Assembly: GCF_958295425.1 (NCBI RefSeq)
Contig: NC_081142.1
Span: forward strand, 21,534,530 to 21,598,529
From: Solea solea
Taxonomy: Eukaryota > Chordata > Actinopteri > Pleuronectiformes > Soleidae
Length of the DNA: 64,000 nt
Direction: 5' to 3'
Each line of letters opens with the position of its first letter. The stretch's first letter is position 1. The notes under the pieces are model-generated. The model ran no database searches. It worked only from the letters and a program-made list of their open reading frames with translations, and had not been told where the DNA came from. The translations under genes were made by a program, and so were the position numbers. Shown piece after piece: positions 22,376 through 35,545 of this stretch.

Positions 22376-25300
22376 ATGATGAAGCTACTTCTTTCTCTGA
22401 CTCTCATCTGGGCTCTGTCCAGCACAAGTAAGTGTTCTTTTTTACTACAGTATTATTACAACAGCTACAACAGAATGTGTTTAAATTTTAAAGGGCTGAT
22501 TATCACAAAGGATTTAAAGCTTTGCATGAACCAAAAGCCAGTTTGTAATTTCATATTCTTACAGAAGATAACAGAAGAACCAAAACCAGTCTAAACACGA
22601 GTCTAACAGATGAGATACTTAAGAGTCAAGTAGTGTCGGTCACACATGAAACCACATTTTTTACATTACAAATACTACGTTTTAAAATCAGTTTAAAGCA
22701 ACCATATTTATATGTTTGAGCCTTAATTAATGAAAGTCCTGTAGTCTTGAGGACTCTGTTTCTAATCATGTATTTTTTTTCCACATTGCAGCTGCAGCTC
22801 TTGTGTGTCAGACTTGCACAGATGATTCATGTACAAGCACCGTGCCACTAACATGTTCCACAGAGACAATGTGTATAACTGCCGCCATTGAAGGTATTAT
22901 TTTCAACACGTCATTTATTACTTTTCAGGAACAAACGTGCTGCAAAGTGTTTTCAATTAAAATGAACAAACTGTACTTTTCAGCCTTTTCATCTGGAACT
23001 CCTGGACAACAAATCTTCAAGGCGTGTGCGTCGTCCTCCCTTTGTCCAGCCACAGGATCTCAGATATTTTCAGTCAACTTGGGTGTTTCGAGTGCACTTG
23101 CATCTACTACATGCTGCAACACAGATAACTGCAACTCAGCCACTCTATCATGTAAGTACAGATGGATGATCATCACCTACAAAACATGAGAAAGACAATT
23201 TTATCTAACCCTAATGAACACAATCTCATGGTCTTCTTTTTCAGTCCCCACCACTCCATCAGTCAACAGCCTCCAGTGTTATTCATGTGACCCTGCCACA
23301 TCACAATGCACCACTTCAGTACAGTGTACGGGAACACAAGATCGCTGCTTTCAAGCAAGTGGTGAGTCTTATTATTATATATGTTAGTCATTTGGTCAGT
23401 TCATCACTAAAGCTCAAATACTTCATTCAACCAGACAGTCATTCAATCTATATAATGTAGTTGAGCGAAGGTACATTTCAAACCTATTGTACTACATTAT
23501 CATAAAGTATTTTACCACCCAGCATTTAAATGCTACTCACAGTATTGAAAGTAAGCAAAACACAATTACTGCAGTGGAGTTTCCCCACAGCTCGAATACA
23601 ATTAGGTTTCCTTCAGTCAGCACAGTTTTAACCCATTCTAATGTTATATGTGTTTTTATGTGTTCTACTTAAAAAAGATGTTTGGACATTCAAATGATAA
23701 CCAGTGCCATTTTGGCCAATCAATCAGAAGTAATGAAATGTAACTTTATAGAATAAACTAACATAAAAAACACAATATAAGACTTAATTCAAATCTATAT
23801 AAAAAATTATGAAATTAACTAAATTACTTTCATCTTCAGTGACAAATGGGGCCTCCACTTCTCCTGCCTTTGGTTGTGCATCTACAAACATGTGTGCAGC
23901 TGCTGGTAGCTTGGGGACACTACCGTTCATGCAAAATGTTGGCAGCATTAGCAGTGGACCAACTTGTTGTGAGACAAATCTATGTAACACTCTCACAACA
24001 ACTGCTGCCCCAACTACAACTGCTGCTCCAACTACAACTGCTTCTCCAACAACTGCTTCACCAACTTCATCTGCTGCTGCAACTACAACGACATCATCAC
24101 CAACTTCAACTGCTGCCCCAACTACAACTCCTTCACCTACTACAACTGCTTCACCAACTTCAACTGCTGCCCCAACTACAACTGCTGCCCCAACAACTGT
24201 TTCCGCAACTACAACTGCTTCACCAACTTCAACTGCTGCCCCAACTACAACTCCTTCACCTACAACAACTGCTTCACCAACTTCAACTGCTGCCCCAACA
24301 ACTGTTTCCGCAACTACAACTGCTTCACCAACTTCAACTGCTGCCCCAACTACAACTCCTTCACCTACAACAACTGCTTCACCAACTACAACTGCTTCCC
24401 CAACTTCAACCGCTGCAGCAACTTCAACTGTTGCAACAACTACAACTGCTTCTCCAACAACAACTGCTTCCCCAACTTCAACTGCAGCTGCAACTACAAC
24501 TGCTGCTGTAACTTCAACTGCTGCCACAACTACAACTGCTGTCCCAACTTCAACCCCTGCAGCAACTTCAACTGTTGCAACAACTACAACTGCTTCTCCA
24601 ACAACAACTGCTTCCCCAACTTCAACTGCAACTACAACTGCTGCTCCAACTACAACTGCTTCACCAACTTCAACTGCTGCCCCAACTACAACTGCTTCAC
24701 CAGCTTCAACTGCTGCCACAACTACAACTGCTTCACCAACTTCAACTGCTGCCGTAACTTCAGCTGCTGCCACAACTACAACTGCTTCTCCAACAACTGC
24801 TTCCCAAACTTCAACTGCAGCTGCAACTACAACTGCTTCACCAACTTCAACAGCTGCCCCAACAACTGTTTCACCAACTTCAACTGCTGCCTCAACAATT
24901 GCTTCCCCAACTTCAACTGCTGCCGCAACTACAACTGCGTCCCCAACTTCAACTGCTGCCGCAACTACAACTGCTTCCCCAACTTCAACTGCTGCCGCAA
25001 CTACAACTGCTTCACCAACTTCAACTGCTGACGTAACTACAACTGTTGCCGTAACTTCAACTGCTGCCACAACTACAACTGCTGTCCCAACTTCAACCGC
25101 TGCCGCAACTTCAACTGTTGCCGCAACTACAACTGCTTCACCAACTTCAACTGCTGCCTCAACAACTGTTTCTGCAACTTCAACTGCTGCTCCAACTACT
25201 GCTTCCCCAACTTCAACTGCTGTCGCAACTACAACTGCTGCCGTAACTTCAACTGCTGCTACAACTACAACTGGTGTCCCAATTTCAACTGCTGCCCCAA

Positions 25301-28300
25301 CAACTGTTTCACCAACATCAACTGCTGCCTCAACAACTGCTTCCCCAACTTCAACTGCAGCTGCAACTACAACTGCTGCTCCAACTACTGCTTCCCCAAC
25401 TTCAACTGCTGTCGCAACTACAACTGCTGCCGTAACTTCAACTGCTGCTACAACTACAACTGCTGTCCCAACTTCAACTGCTGCCCCAACAACTGTTTCA
25501 CCAACATCAACTGCTGCCTCAACAACTGCTTCCCCAACTTCAACTGCAGCTGCAACTACAACTGCTGCTCCAACTACAACTGCTTCACCAACTTCAACTG
25601 CTGTCCCAACTACAACTGCTTCACCAGCTTCAACTGCTGCCACAACTACAACTGCTTCACCAACTTCAACTGCTGCTACAACTACAACTGCTGTCCCAAC
25701 TACAACTGCTGCCACAACTACAACTGCTTCTCCAACAACTGCTTCCCAAACTTCAACTGCAGCTGCAACTACAACTGCTTCACCAACTTCAACAGCTGCC
25801 CCAACAACTGTTTCACCAACTTCAACTGCTGCCTCAACAATTGCTTCCCCAACTTCAACTGCTGCCGCAACCACAACTGCTTCCCCAACTTCAACTGCTG
25901 CCGCAACTACAACTGCTTCCCCAACTTCAACTGCTGCCGCAACTACAACTGCTTCACCAACTTCAACTGCTGACGTAACTACAACTGTTGCCGTAACTTC
26001 AACTGCTGCCACAACTACAACTGCTGTCCCAACTTCAACCGCTGCCGCAACTTCAACTGTTGCCGCAACTACAACTGCTTCACCAACTTCAACTGCTGCC
26101 TCAACAACTGTTTCTGCAACTTCAACTGCTGCTCCAACTACTGCTTCCCCAACTTCAACTGCTGTCGCAACTACAACTGCTGCCGTAACTTCAACTGCTG
26201 CTACAACTACAACTGCTGTCCCAATTTCAACTGCTGCCCCAACAACTGTTTCACCAACATCAACTGCTGCCTCAACAACTGCTTCCCCAACTTCAACTGC
26301 AGCTGCAACTACAACTGCTGCTCCAACTACTGCTTCCCCAACTTCAACTGCTGTCGCAACTACAACTGCTGCCGTAACTTCAACTGCTGCTACAACTACA
26401 ACTGCTGTCCCAACTTCAACTGCTGCCCCAACAACTGTTTCACCAACATCAACTGCTGCCTCAACAACTGCTTCCCCAACTTCAACTGCAGCTGCAACTA
26501 CAACTGCTGCTCCAACTACAACTGCTTCACCAACTTCAACTGCTGTCCCAACTACAACTGCTTCACCAGCTTCAACTGCTGCCACAACTACAACTGCTTC
26601 ACCAACTTCAACTGCTGCTACAACTACAACTGCTGTCCCAACTACAACTGCTGCCACAACTACAACTGCTTCTCCAACAACTGCTTCCCAAACTTCAACT
26701 GCAGCTGCAACTACAACTGCTTCACCAACTTCAACAGCTGCCCCAACAACTGTTTCACCAACTTCAACTGCTGCCTCAACAATTGCTTCCCCAACTTCAA
26801 CTGCTGCCGCAACTACAACTGCTTCCCCAACTTCAACTGCTGCCGCAACTACAACTGCTTCCCCAACTTCAACTGCTGCCGCAACTACAACTGCTTCACC
26901 AACTTCAACTGCTGACGTAACTACAACTGCTGCCGTAACTTCAACTGCTGCCACAACTACAACTGCTGTCCCAACTTCAACCGCTGCCGCAACTTCAACT
27001 GTTGCCGCAACTACAACTGCTTCACCAACTTCAACTGCTGCCCCAACAACTGTTTCTGCAACTTCAACTGCTGCTCCAACTACTGCTTCCCCAACTTCAA
27101 CTGCTGTCGCAACTACAACTGCTGCCGTAACTTCAACTGCTGCTACAACTACAACTGCTGTCCCAACTTCAACTGCTGCCCCAACAACTGTTTCACCAAC
27201 ATCAACTGCTGTCCCAACTACAACTGCTTCACCAGCTTCAACTGCTGCCGCAACTACAACTGCTGTCCCAACTTCAACTGCTGCCACAACTACAACTGCT
27301 GTCCCAACTTCAACTGCTGCCACAACTACAACTACTTCTCCAACAACTGCTTCCCAAACTTCAACTGCAGCTGCAACTACAACTGCTTCACCAACTTCAA
27401 CAGCTGCCCCAACAACTGTTTCACCAACTTCAACTGCTGCCTCAACAACTGCTTCCCCAACTTCAACTGCTGCCGCAACTACAACTGCTTCCCCAACTTC
27501 AACTGCTGCCGTAACTTCAACTGCTGCCACAACTACAACTGCTGCCACAACTACAACTGCTGTCCCAACTTCAACCGCTGCTGCAACTTCAACTGTTGCC
27601 GCAACTACAACTGCTTCACCAACTTCAACTGCTGCCCCAACAACTGCTTCACCAACTTCAACTGCTGCTCCAACGACTGCCTCCCCAACTTCAACTGCTA
27701 CCCCAACTGCAACTGCTGCTGTAACTTCAACTGCTGCTACAACTACAACTGCTGTCCCAACTTCAACTGCTGCCCCAACAACTGTTTCACCAACATCAAC
27801 TGCTGCCTCAACAACTGCTTCCCCAACTTCAACTGCTGCTCCAACTACTGCTTCCCCAACTTCAACTGCTGTCGCAACTACAACTGCTGCCGTAACTTCA
27901 ACTGCTGCTACAACTACAACTGCTGTCCCAACTTCAACTGCTGCCCCAACAACTGTTTCACCAACATCAACTGCTGTCCCAACTACAACTGCTTCACCAG
28001 CTTCAACTGCTGCCGCAACTACAACTGCTTCACCAACTTCAACAGCTGCCCCAACAACTGTTTCACCAACTTCAACTGCTGCCTCAACAACTGCTTCCCC
28101 AACTTCAACTGCTTCCCCAACTTCAACTGCTGCCGTTACTTCAACTGCTGCCACAACTACAACTGCTGCCACAACTACAACTGCTGTCCCAACTTCAACC
28201 GCTGCTGCAACTTCAACTGTTGCCGCAACTACAACTGCTTCACCAACTTCAACTGCTGCCCCAACAACTGCTTCACCAACTTCAACTGCTGCTCCAACGA

Positions 28301-31300
28301 CTGCCTCCCCAACTTCAACTGCTACCCCAACTGCAACTGCTGCTGTAACTTCAACTGCTGCTACAACTACAACTGCTGTCCCAACTTCAACTGCTGCCCC
28401 AACAACTGTTTCACCAACATCAACTGCTGCCTCAACAACTGCTTCCCCAACTTCAACTGCTGCTCCAACTACTGCTTCCCCAACTTCAACTGCTGTCGCA
28501 ACTACAACTGCTGCCGTAACTTCAACTGCTGCTACAACTACAACTGCTGTCCCAATTTCAACTGCTGCCCCAACAACTTTTTCACCAACATCAACTGCTG
28601 CCTCAACAACTGCTTCCCCAACTTCAACTGCAGCTGCAACTACAACTGCTGCTCCAACTACTGCTTCCCCAACTTCAACTGCTGTCGCAACTACAACTGC
28701 TGCCGTAACTTCAACTGCTGCTACAACTACAACTGCTGTCCCAACTTCAACTGCTGCCCCAACAACTGTTTCACCAACATCAACTGCTGCCTCAACAACT
28801 GCTTCCCCAACTTCAACTGCAGCTGCAACTACAACTGCTGCTCCAACTACAACTGCTTCACCAACTTCAACTGCTGTCCCAACTACAACTGCTTCACCAG
28901 CTTCAACTGCTGCCACAACTACAACTGCTTCACCAACTTCAACTGCTGCTACAACTACAACTGCTGTCCCAACTACAACTGCTGCCACAACTACAACTGC
29001 TTCTCCAACAACTGCTTCCCAAACTTCAACTGCAGCTGCAACTACAACTGCTTCACCAACTTCAACAGCTGCCCCAACAACTGTTTCACCAACTTCAACT
29101 GCTGCCTCAACAATTGCTTCCCCAACTTCAACTGCTGCCGCAACTACAACTGCTTCCCCAACTTCAACTGCTGCCGCAACTACAACTGCTTCCCCAACTT
29201 CAACTGCTGCCGCAACTACAACTGCTTCACCAACTTCAACTGCTGACGTAACTACAACTGCTGCCGTAACTTCAACTGCTGCCACAACTACAACTGCTGT
29301 CCCAACTTCAACCGCTGCCGCAACTTCAACTGTTGCCGCAACTACAACTGCTTCACCAACTTCAACTGCTGCCCCAACAACTGTTTCTGCAACTTCAACT
29401 GCTGCTCCAACTACTGCTTCCCCAACTTCAACTGCTGTCGCAACTACAACTGCTGCCGTAACTTCAACTGCTGCTACAACTACAACTGCTGCCCCAACAA
29501 CTGTTTCACCAACATCAACTGCTGTCCCAACTACAACTGCTTCACCAGCTTCAACTGCTGCCGCAACTACAACTGCTGCAGTAACTTCAGCTGCTGCTAC
29601 AACTACAACTGCTGTCCCAACTTCAACTGCTGCCACAACTACAACTGCTGCCACAACTACAACTACTTCTCCAACAACTGCTTCCCAAACTTCAACTGCA
29701 GCTGCAACTACAACTGCTTCACCAACTTCAACAGCTGCCCCAACAACTGTTTCACCAACTTCAACTGCTGCCTCAACAACTGCTTCCCCAACTTCAACTG
29801 CTGCCGCAACTACAACTGCTTCCCCAACTTCAACTGCTGCCGTAACTTCAACTGCTGCCACAACTACAACTGCTGCCACAACTACAACTGCTGTCCCAAC
29901 TTCAACCGCTGCTGCAACTTCAACTGTTGCCGCAACTACAACTGCTTCACCAACTTCAACTGCTGCCCCAACAACTGCTTCACCAACTTCAACTGCTGCT
30001 CCAACGACTGCCTCCCCAACTTCAACTGCTACCCCAACTGCAACTGCTGCTGTAACTTCAACTGCTGCTACAACTACAACTGCTGTCCCAACTTCAACTG
30101 CTGCCCCAACAACTGTTTCACCAACATCAACTGCTGCCTCAACAACTGCTTCCCCAACTTCAACTGCTGCCGAAACTACAACTGCTTCACCAACTTCAAC
30201 TACTGCCTCAACAACTGCTTCCCCAACTTCAACTGCTGCCGCAACTACAACTGCTTCACCAACTTCAACTGCTGCCGTAACTTCAACTGCTGCCGTAACT
30301 TCAACTGCTGCTACAACTACAACTGCTGTCCCAATTTCAACTGCTGCTCCAAAAACTGTTTCACCAACATCAACTGCTGCCTCAACAACTGCTGCCGCAA
30401 CTACAACTGCTGCCCCAAATACAACTCCTTCACCTACCACAACTGCTTCACCAACTTCAACTGCTGCCCCAACAACTGTTTCCGCAACTACAACTGCTGC
30501 CCCAACAACTGCTTCACCAACTTCAACTGCTGCCTCAACAACTGCTTCCCCAACTTCAACTGCTGCCGCAACTACAACTGCTTCACCAACTTCAACTGCT
30601 TCTCCAACTACTGCTTCCCCAACTTCAACTGCTGCCGCAACTACAGCTGCTTCTCCAACAACTGCTTCACCAACTTCAACTGCTGCTGCAACTACAACGA
30701 CATCATCACCAGCTTCAACTACTGCTTCAACTACAACTGCTGCCACAACTACAACTGCTTCTCCAACAACAACTGCTTCACCAACTTCAACTGCTGCTGC
30801 AACTACAACGACATCATCACCAACTTCAACTGCTGCTTCAACTACAACTGCTGCCACAACTACAACTGCTTCTCCAACAACTGCTTCACCAACTTCAACT
30901 GCTGCTGTAACCACAACGACATCACCACCAACTTCAACTGCTGCTCCTACTTCAACTGCTCCCCCAACTACAACTGCTGCCCCAAATACAACTCCTTCAC
31001 CTACCACAACTGCTTCACCAACTTCAACTGCTGCCCCAACTACAACTGCTGCACCAACAACTGCTTCACCAACTTCAACTGCTGCCTCAACAACTGCTGC
31101 TCCAAATACAACTGCCGCCCCAACTGCTGCTCCAACTACAACTGCTGTTCCAGCAACCGCAACTGCTTCCCCAACTTCAGTTGCTACCCCAACTGCAACA
31201 GGTGCACCACCTACAGCAACCCCTGCCCCAACAGTCCTCTCAACCATAGCAACCTCGGCTCCACCAACAGTGACATCCAACTTAGCGACACAAACCAACC

Positions 31301-31395
31301 CAACTACAACTACAACTACCTCCAGTTCTGCTTGTTGTATCAGACTGGGTATGATCCATCTTCTGTTAGGACTTGTTTTATTTACCCTCTTTTAG
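22376..31395 (+). CDS. Gene 3: LU double-domain protein with giant mucin-like stalk, 2664 aa
   Basis: Predicted exons are 22376-22427, 22792-22893, 22984-23151, 23245-23361 and 23840-31395, with the same phase-1 GT-AG layout as genes 1 and 2. The head is nearly identical to gene 2. One change falls next to the hidden intron (Ala-Phe-Ser-Ser-Gly where genes 1 and 2 have Ala-Val-Ser-Ser-Gly). The stalk is about 2400 residues of Thr/Ser/Ala/Pro/Val, with three landmarks 942 bp apart at its N-terminal side and a further large internal duplication. The tail is again CCIRLGMIHLLLGLVLF. The role is inferred as a surface-anchored, glycosylated protein. High identity of introns and UTRs to gene 4 shows that the two units are recent duplicates. 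Confidence 0.8.
22894..22983 (+). other. In-frame 90-nt intron inside LU1 of gene 3
   Basis: Same GGTATT donor side and CTTTTCAG acceptor; 30 codons, stop-free. Confidence 0.75.
23996..31170 (+). repeat. Mucin-coding minisatellite of gene 3 with 942-bp and 2331-bp periods
   Basis: The landmark CCCAAACTTCAACTGCAGC recurs at 24803, 25745 and 26687 (942 bp each, 314 codons), then at 27353, 29018 and 29684. The step of 666 bp occurs twice, and 26687 to 29018 is 2331 bp. Every interval is a multiple of three. Confidence 0.88.
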
Positions 31396-31957
31396 AATAT
31401 GACATGGATGAATGACCACTGAAGCCACCAATAGACTGTGAGGTGTTTTTTTTTTTCTATTAGCCTTATTGCCATCTTTGGTTGATGGTTGTGTGAAGTA
31501 GAAGTTACACATTCAGTCAAAAGTCTAAAGAGTCTGGGTGAAACTGACTTTGCTGAAGGCGACACCAATACAATACTCCCAGTACAGAAAACACTTTAAC
31601 TTTAACTTAAGTAATTTAAACATTATTTAACATATAACTTAACTTGTACTACCTAATACTCACATTTTCAATATTCACTGGTTATTTATTTTATGTGTAT
31701 TTCAAATGAACTGAACACTTTACCATTGCATGCACTTTAAATGATCTTAATAATTGTACACATTGTTGTTTCAAACCATATGTGCTATCCAGGGGGGCAG
31801 GACCTTACTGAGAATGTTTATTGTTTATTTGTTTATAAAACTTATTATTTATTAACTGTTGATTTAATTTATTTGTGCAGAAATACTTGGTTAACGTCTC
31901 TCCTCTGTCTGTCAAACTTTGACTTCTCCAGCAACCAAGTAAATGCTAAGTTTCTAT

Positions 31958-31963
31958 AATAAA
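31958..31963 (+). promoter_or_regulatory. Polyadenylation signal AATAAA, gene 3
   Basis: Same context and 563-nt distance from the stop as in gene 2. Confidence 0.6.
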
Positions 31964-32563
31964 AAAGTTTTATTGAGCAGAAGAATTAGGGGGTTTAATT
32001 TGTTCCAATAATATTTGTATATGATCCACACATATTTCTTGATTTGAATGCATGTTTTGAGATCCACAAATAAAAAAATCCCATTTATAACTTGTATGTT
32101 GATTTTTACAAATATAGATGTGTATTTGTAAATAATATGACATTTGTAAAACTGAAAATTGCATTTGTGAATTGTGATTCCGCATTTGTGGATCGCCAGC
32201 ACACGCATTCATCGCTTTCCACAGTGACATATTTTTGAGACGTTATATTTGTCTCAATAATGCCTTCCTTCATCAGCAGGTGGCATTGTTTTACAAGTAC
32301 AATCTAGCTCAAGTGATGATGCACTCTCGCTTAGGGCTTAGGCATACAGCGCATCGATCACATGACCACGGCTCCGTGGCAAAAATCACGGGTCACCGAT
32401 TTTACAAAAAGGTAACCACTTACTATATGCATTAGATCAATAGAACTGTCAGTTTGCAAACAAAATCAAGAATTACGAATTTTTGAATTTGTGTATCGTT
32501 ACCTAGCAACCGAGGCTTATACGTCATCCAACTCTGCAGCCGTTCATTGCATCCAGCATGAGA

Positions 32564-32636
32564 CATACTGTAGCATAGTGGATAGAGGATCTGGACTTGC
32601 CTCAAGGATCTATGGTTCGAATCTCAAAGATAGTGT
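32564..32636 (+). repeat. tRNA-like sequence, unit 3
   Basis: Same A-box (32571) and B-box (32614) words as in unit 2, without good stems. Confidence 0.45.
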
Positions 32637-33815
32637 TGTCATTTTCTTCATTTTAGACTGCATATTTGCATGCCAACATGAAATGATGTAAAAGTATTAT
32701 TATTATTATTGTAGAAATATGCTTGAGGCCTGATGACAAACAAAATGACTGAAAACTCAGCCATCTTCTCATTTGTTATTGATTATTCAATTGAACTGGC
32801 TACACCAGATGCGACTGCACAGCAAACATTCTAACAGGAAACATTAACACAGCAAGTAATAGAGAGATTACACAACAGAGTATCATATGTGTCGTTTTTA
32901 GTCAGGCTTCCATCTTTTTACGAACGATAGGTGATGAGTTGATGGTGCAGAAAGGAACCCCACTGACACAGGACTCATACCGAACAAAGGGGATTTTATT
33001 TGGTTACAAGTAAGGCATCAGACCAAGCTCTGCAGAAGCTTGGGAGAATGTGTTCCTGCCGAATTACCGAATAATTCTGGCCCCTGTGAGCGTGACCACA
33101 CTTTTTAAAGGTTATCTAACTACCCTTCCTATACAACACATGATCGTAAATATTAGATAAATTACAACAGGTTTGACATCGGGACCACTATACAATATAG
33201 GAGGTATCTGTGTTTCTTCAACAAGCCTTACCCAGGACTGGCCCGTAAACAGCTTGTGACCCCAAAATCAACCCCAATGAGGAGTTTCCTGCTTGCTTTT
33301 CAATGCAATGGAATACACATCTTGACAAGTCAGATATGTCACATGCTCTACAGCAAGCCCCGGTTGATCCAGACTAACTGTGGTGTCCCACAGTATATTA
33401 TTTACTTCATACACTCCCCACAATTTAAAAAGAAACAATTATGCAGAAGCATCCCTCACCCCCGAGGTCATCTAGGAAAGGCTTGTTTATGTGTGGCAGG
33501 AACTATCCTGGTTATTGGGTGGAAAGCATGTAGTAAACTGCCACTTCCAGAGGCATGACAAACAGACGTAGCTCAAAATACCTCTGCACGAGATTGCATT
33601 GACCTACAAACAATCACACTAGTGATCTGGATGATGTATGCAGAACAATGGAAATCATATCAACAACAACATGTGCTAGTTTTCTAGGAGTGATGGCTAT
33701 CTAGTAATCGTGTGTAATGATGGAGGAGCTCAGGGAATTCCACAAAATGGTAGCAACTGCTGAACCAAAAGACAGCTGCTCTTTTTGCCATTTTGGATAA
33801 ATACAAAAGCTGCTT

Positions 33816-34302
33816 CTGTCATGATTTGTCACTTCAATTAAGTGTCTTTGCTTTTTCCCTTCATGTTCCATGTCTTGTCTTCCTGTTTTATTTTGTGATC
33901 ACTCACCCCTGTCTCTGTTTCAGGTTCCTGTCTGCCCCGCCCCCGTCCTCGTCTGCGTGCACCTGATCCCTGACTGTGTCTCCCACACCTGCATGCAGTC
34001 ACTCCCCAATCAAGCCCTGCTTTTATTCCCCTCTGTGTCTTGTCTTGCTGCCAGTTGGTTGATGTTCACAGCTCACATTTCAGCACTCTTACCACAGCCA
34101 TAGTCACAGTCTTCACTTGTTTAGAAACTTGCATACCTTTTTCACCTTGCCTTGTTGCCTGAGGTTTTTTGTACCTCTGCCAGATCTGATTGGCCTCCCG
34201 GGTACCGAACCTCTGCCTGGAAATAAACTCTGTTACTGACTGAATCGTGTCCTGAATCTTGCCTTTGAGTCCTTTGTTCTGCCTTGCCATAGTCCCTGAC
34301 AG
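33816..34302. mobile_element. Insertion with CTGTCA...TGACAG ends, unit 3
   Basis: 487 bp, 12 bp longer than the unit 2 copy because of an extra TTTAGAAACTTG-like piece near 34120. Ends are identical. Confidence 0.55.
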
Positions 34303-35487
34303 CTTCACATCATTGTGTGAAGTTTTCACGATGCTTCGTCTAGTTTCTACTACTTTAATTTTTACCACTTTGTAGCAGTACTGTAGATAGTACCTTGAAC
34401 AAAATTCACTCTGTATATTTATAACTTTTTCTTAAATATTGTACAACAAAATAATATTCTTTAAAGATTTAATCATTTTAATTGTAGTAGAAATTAGATT
34501 TTTGCTACACACATTTCAAAAGGTCATTAGACATAAATGTAAGGACATAAAATAATGTCCTTACATTTGTCACACGTCGCTTGCACATGTGCTTGTTGTT
34601 TGTCATCATCTGGAATGTTGTAAAACTGGTGAATCATCTGTCCTCTTCATTCATTGATAGTATCTACGTATCTTGATGCAACAAAAATAACATCTGTACG
34701 TATGTAGTTGTTTGCACTTCAGATTTTTTAAGCATTTGTGGTTGTTGAATACAATTAATTGCACCATAAGGACACAGCATGGAATCCCTAAATAGATGTA
34801 GCTATGTTAGTAACTTAATACAGTGTAATGAAATAAAATGTGTAGATTCAAGATTGATTTTGATGTCAATTTGTTTTAAAGAACAGAATCATACACTTAT
34901 TTCTACCACAATGACTGAATCTTTAAAAAAATAAAATATCTGTGACTAAATATTACAGAGGTGAAATCAGACGAAAAAAAAAGAATGTTATGAATTACAT
35001 TATGAAAATGTGCAGTGCCATCAAAATTTAAAAAGACCTGATATTAACATATCATTTGGCTTCAGAAATGTATTGTTTCCATTCACTGACAGCAGTATAT
35101 TGCAGTTTTATTTGTTTCAGTTTTTTTATATGGTTAAAGGTCATTTGTCACAAATTCACTCTTCAATGTGACAATATCATGGGTTAAATATAGAGCACTG
35201 TAACAAAATCTAGAATCTTTAAATAAAGGTCAAGAGGATAAACAGTGTTTATATTTAATTAACTATTAAACTATTAATTATTCTAACTATTTTAGACAAA
35301 GTTATAAACACAAACACTGGAAAAAATTAAGGTGTGTTTAGGAGCATTTTGGCGTGGTTTGACGTTGTGGAAGGACAAAAGAGGACATGACGTTATGACT
35401 GATTCACTCACTTTAAAAAAATGACACACCCAATCATTGATGTATTTAGACGTGCATCAGTCATAACTGTATTCATCACCTTCACAA
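34303..35487. other. Spacer and 5' flank of gene 4
   Basis: Nearly identical to 21134-22317. No gene seen. Confidence 0.5.
34535..34568. repeat. Palindrome with 14-bp arms, unit 3/4 junction
   Basis: Same arms and spacer as at 21366-21399. Confidence 0.75.
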
Positions 35488-35494
35488 TATAAAG
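35488..35494 (+). promoter_or_regulatory. TATA box (TATAAAG) of gene 4
   Basis: 58 nt before the start codon, in the conserved block. Confidence 0.6.
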
Positions 35495-35545
35495 AGTGTC
35501 TCTGTGCTGTAAGGTTTAGTAACAAATCTGCAGTAGTGTTAGATC

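Larger units (their letters stand above)
31396..33815. other. 3' UTR and spacer of unit 3
   Basis: Close to unit 2 until the words CACGGGTC (about 32387-32394), then jumps directly to CCGATTTTAC. The 0.4 kb that flanks the LINE in unit 2, and the LINE itself, are absent. The rest (tRNA-like sequence, unidentified block) is shared with units 2 and 4. Confidence 0.6.

Noticed and set aside
24000..31170. CRISPR-like array of regular repeats
   Set aside because: There are no unique spacers, the units code for protein in one frame, and the context is a vertebrate gene.
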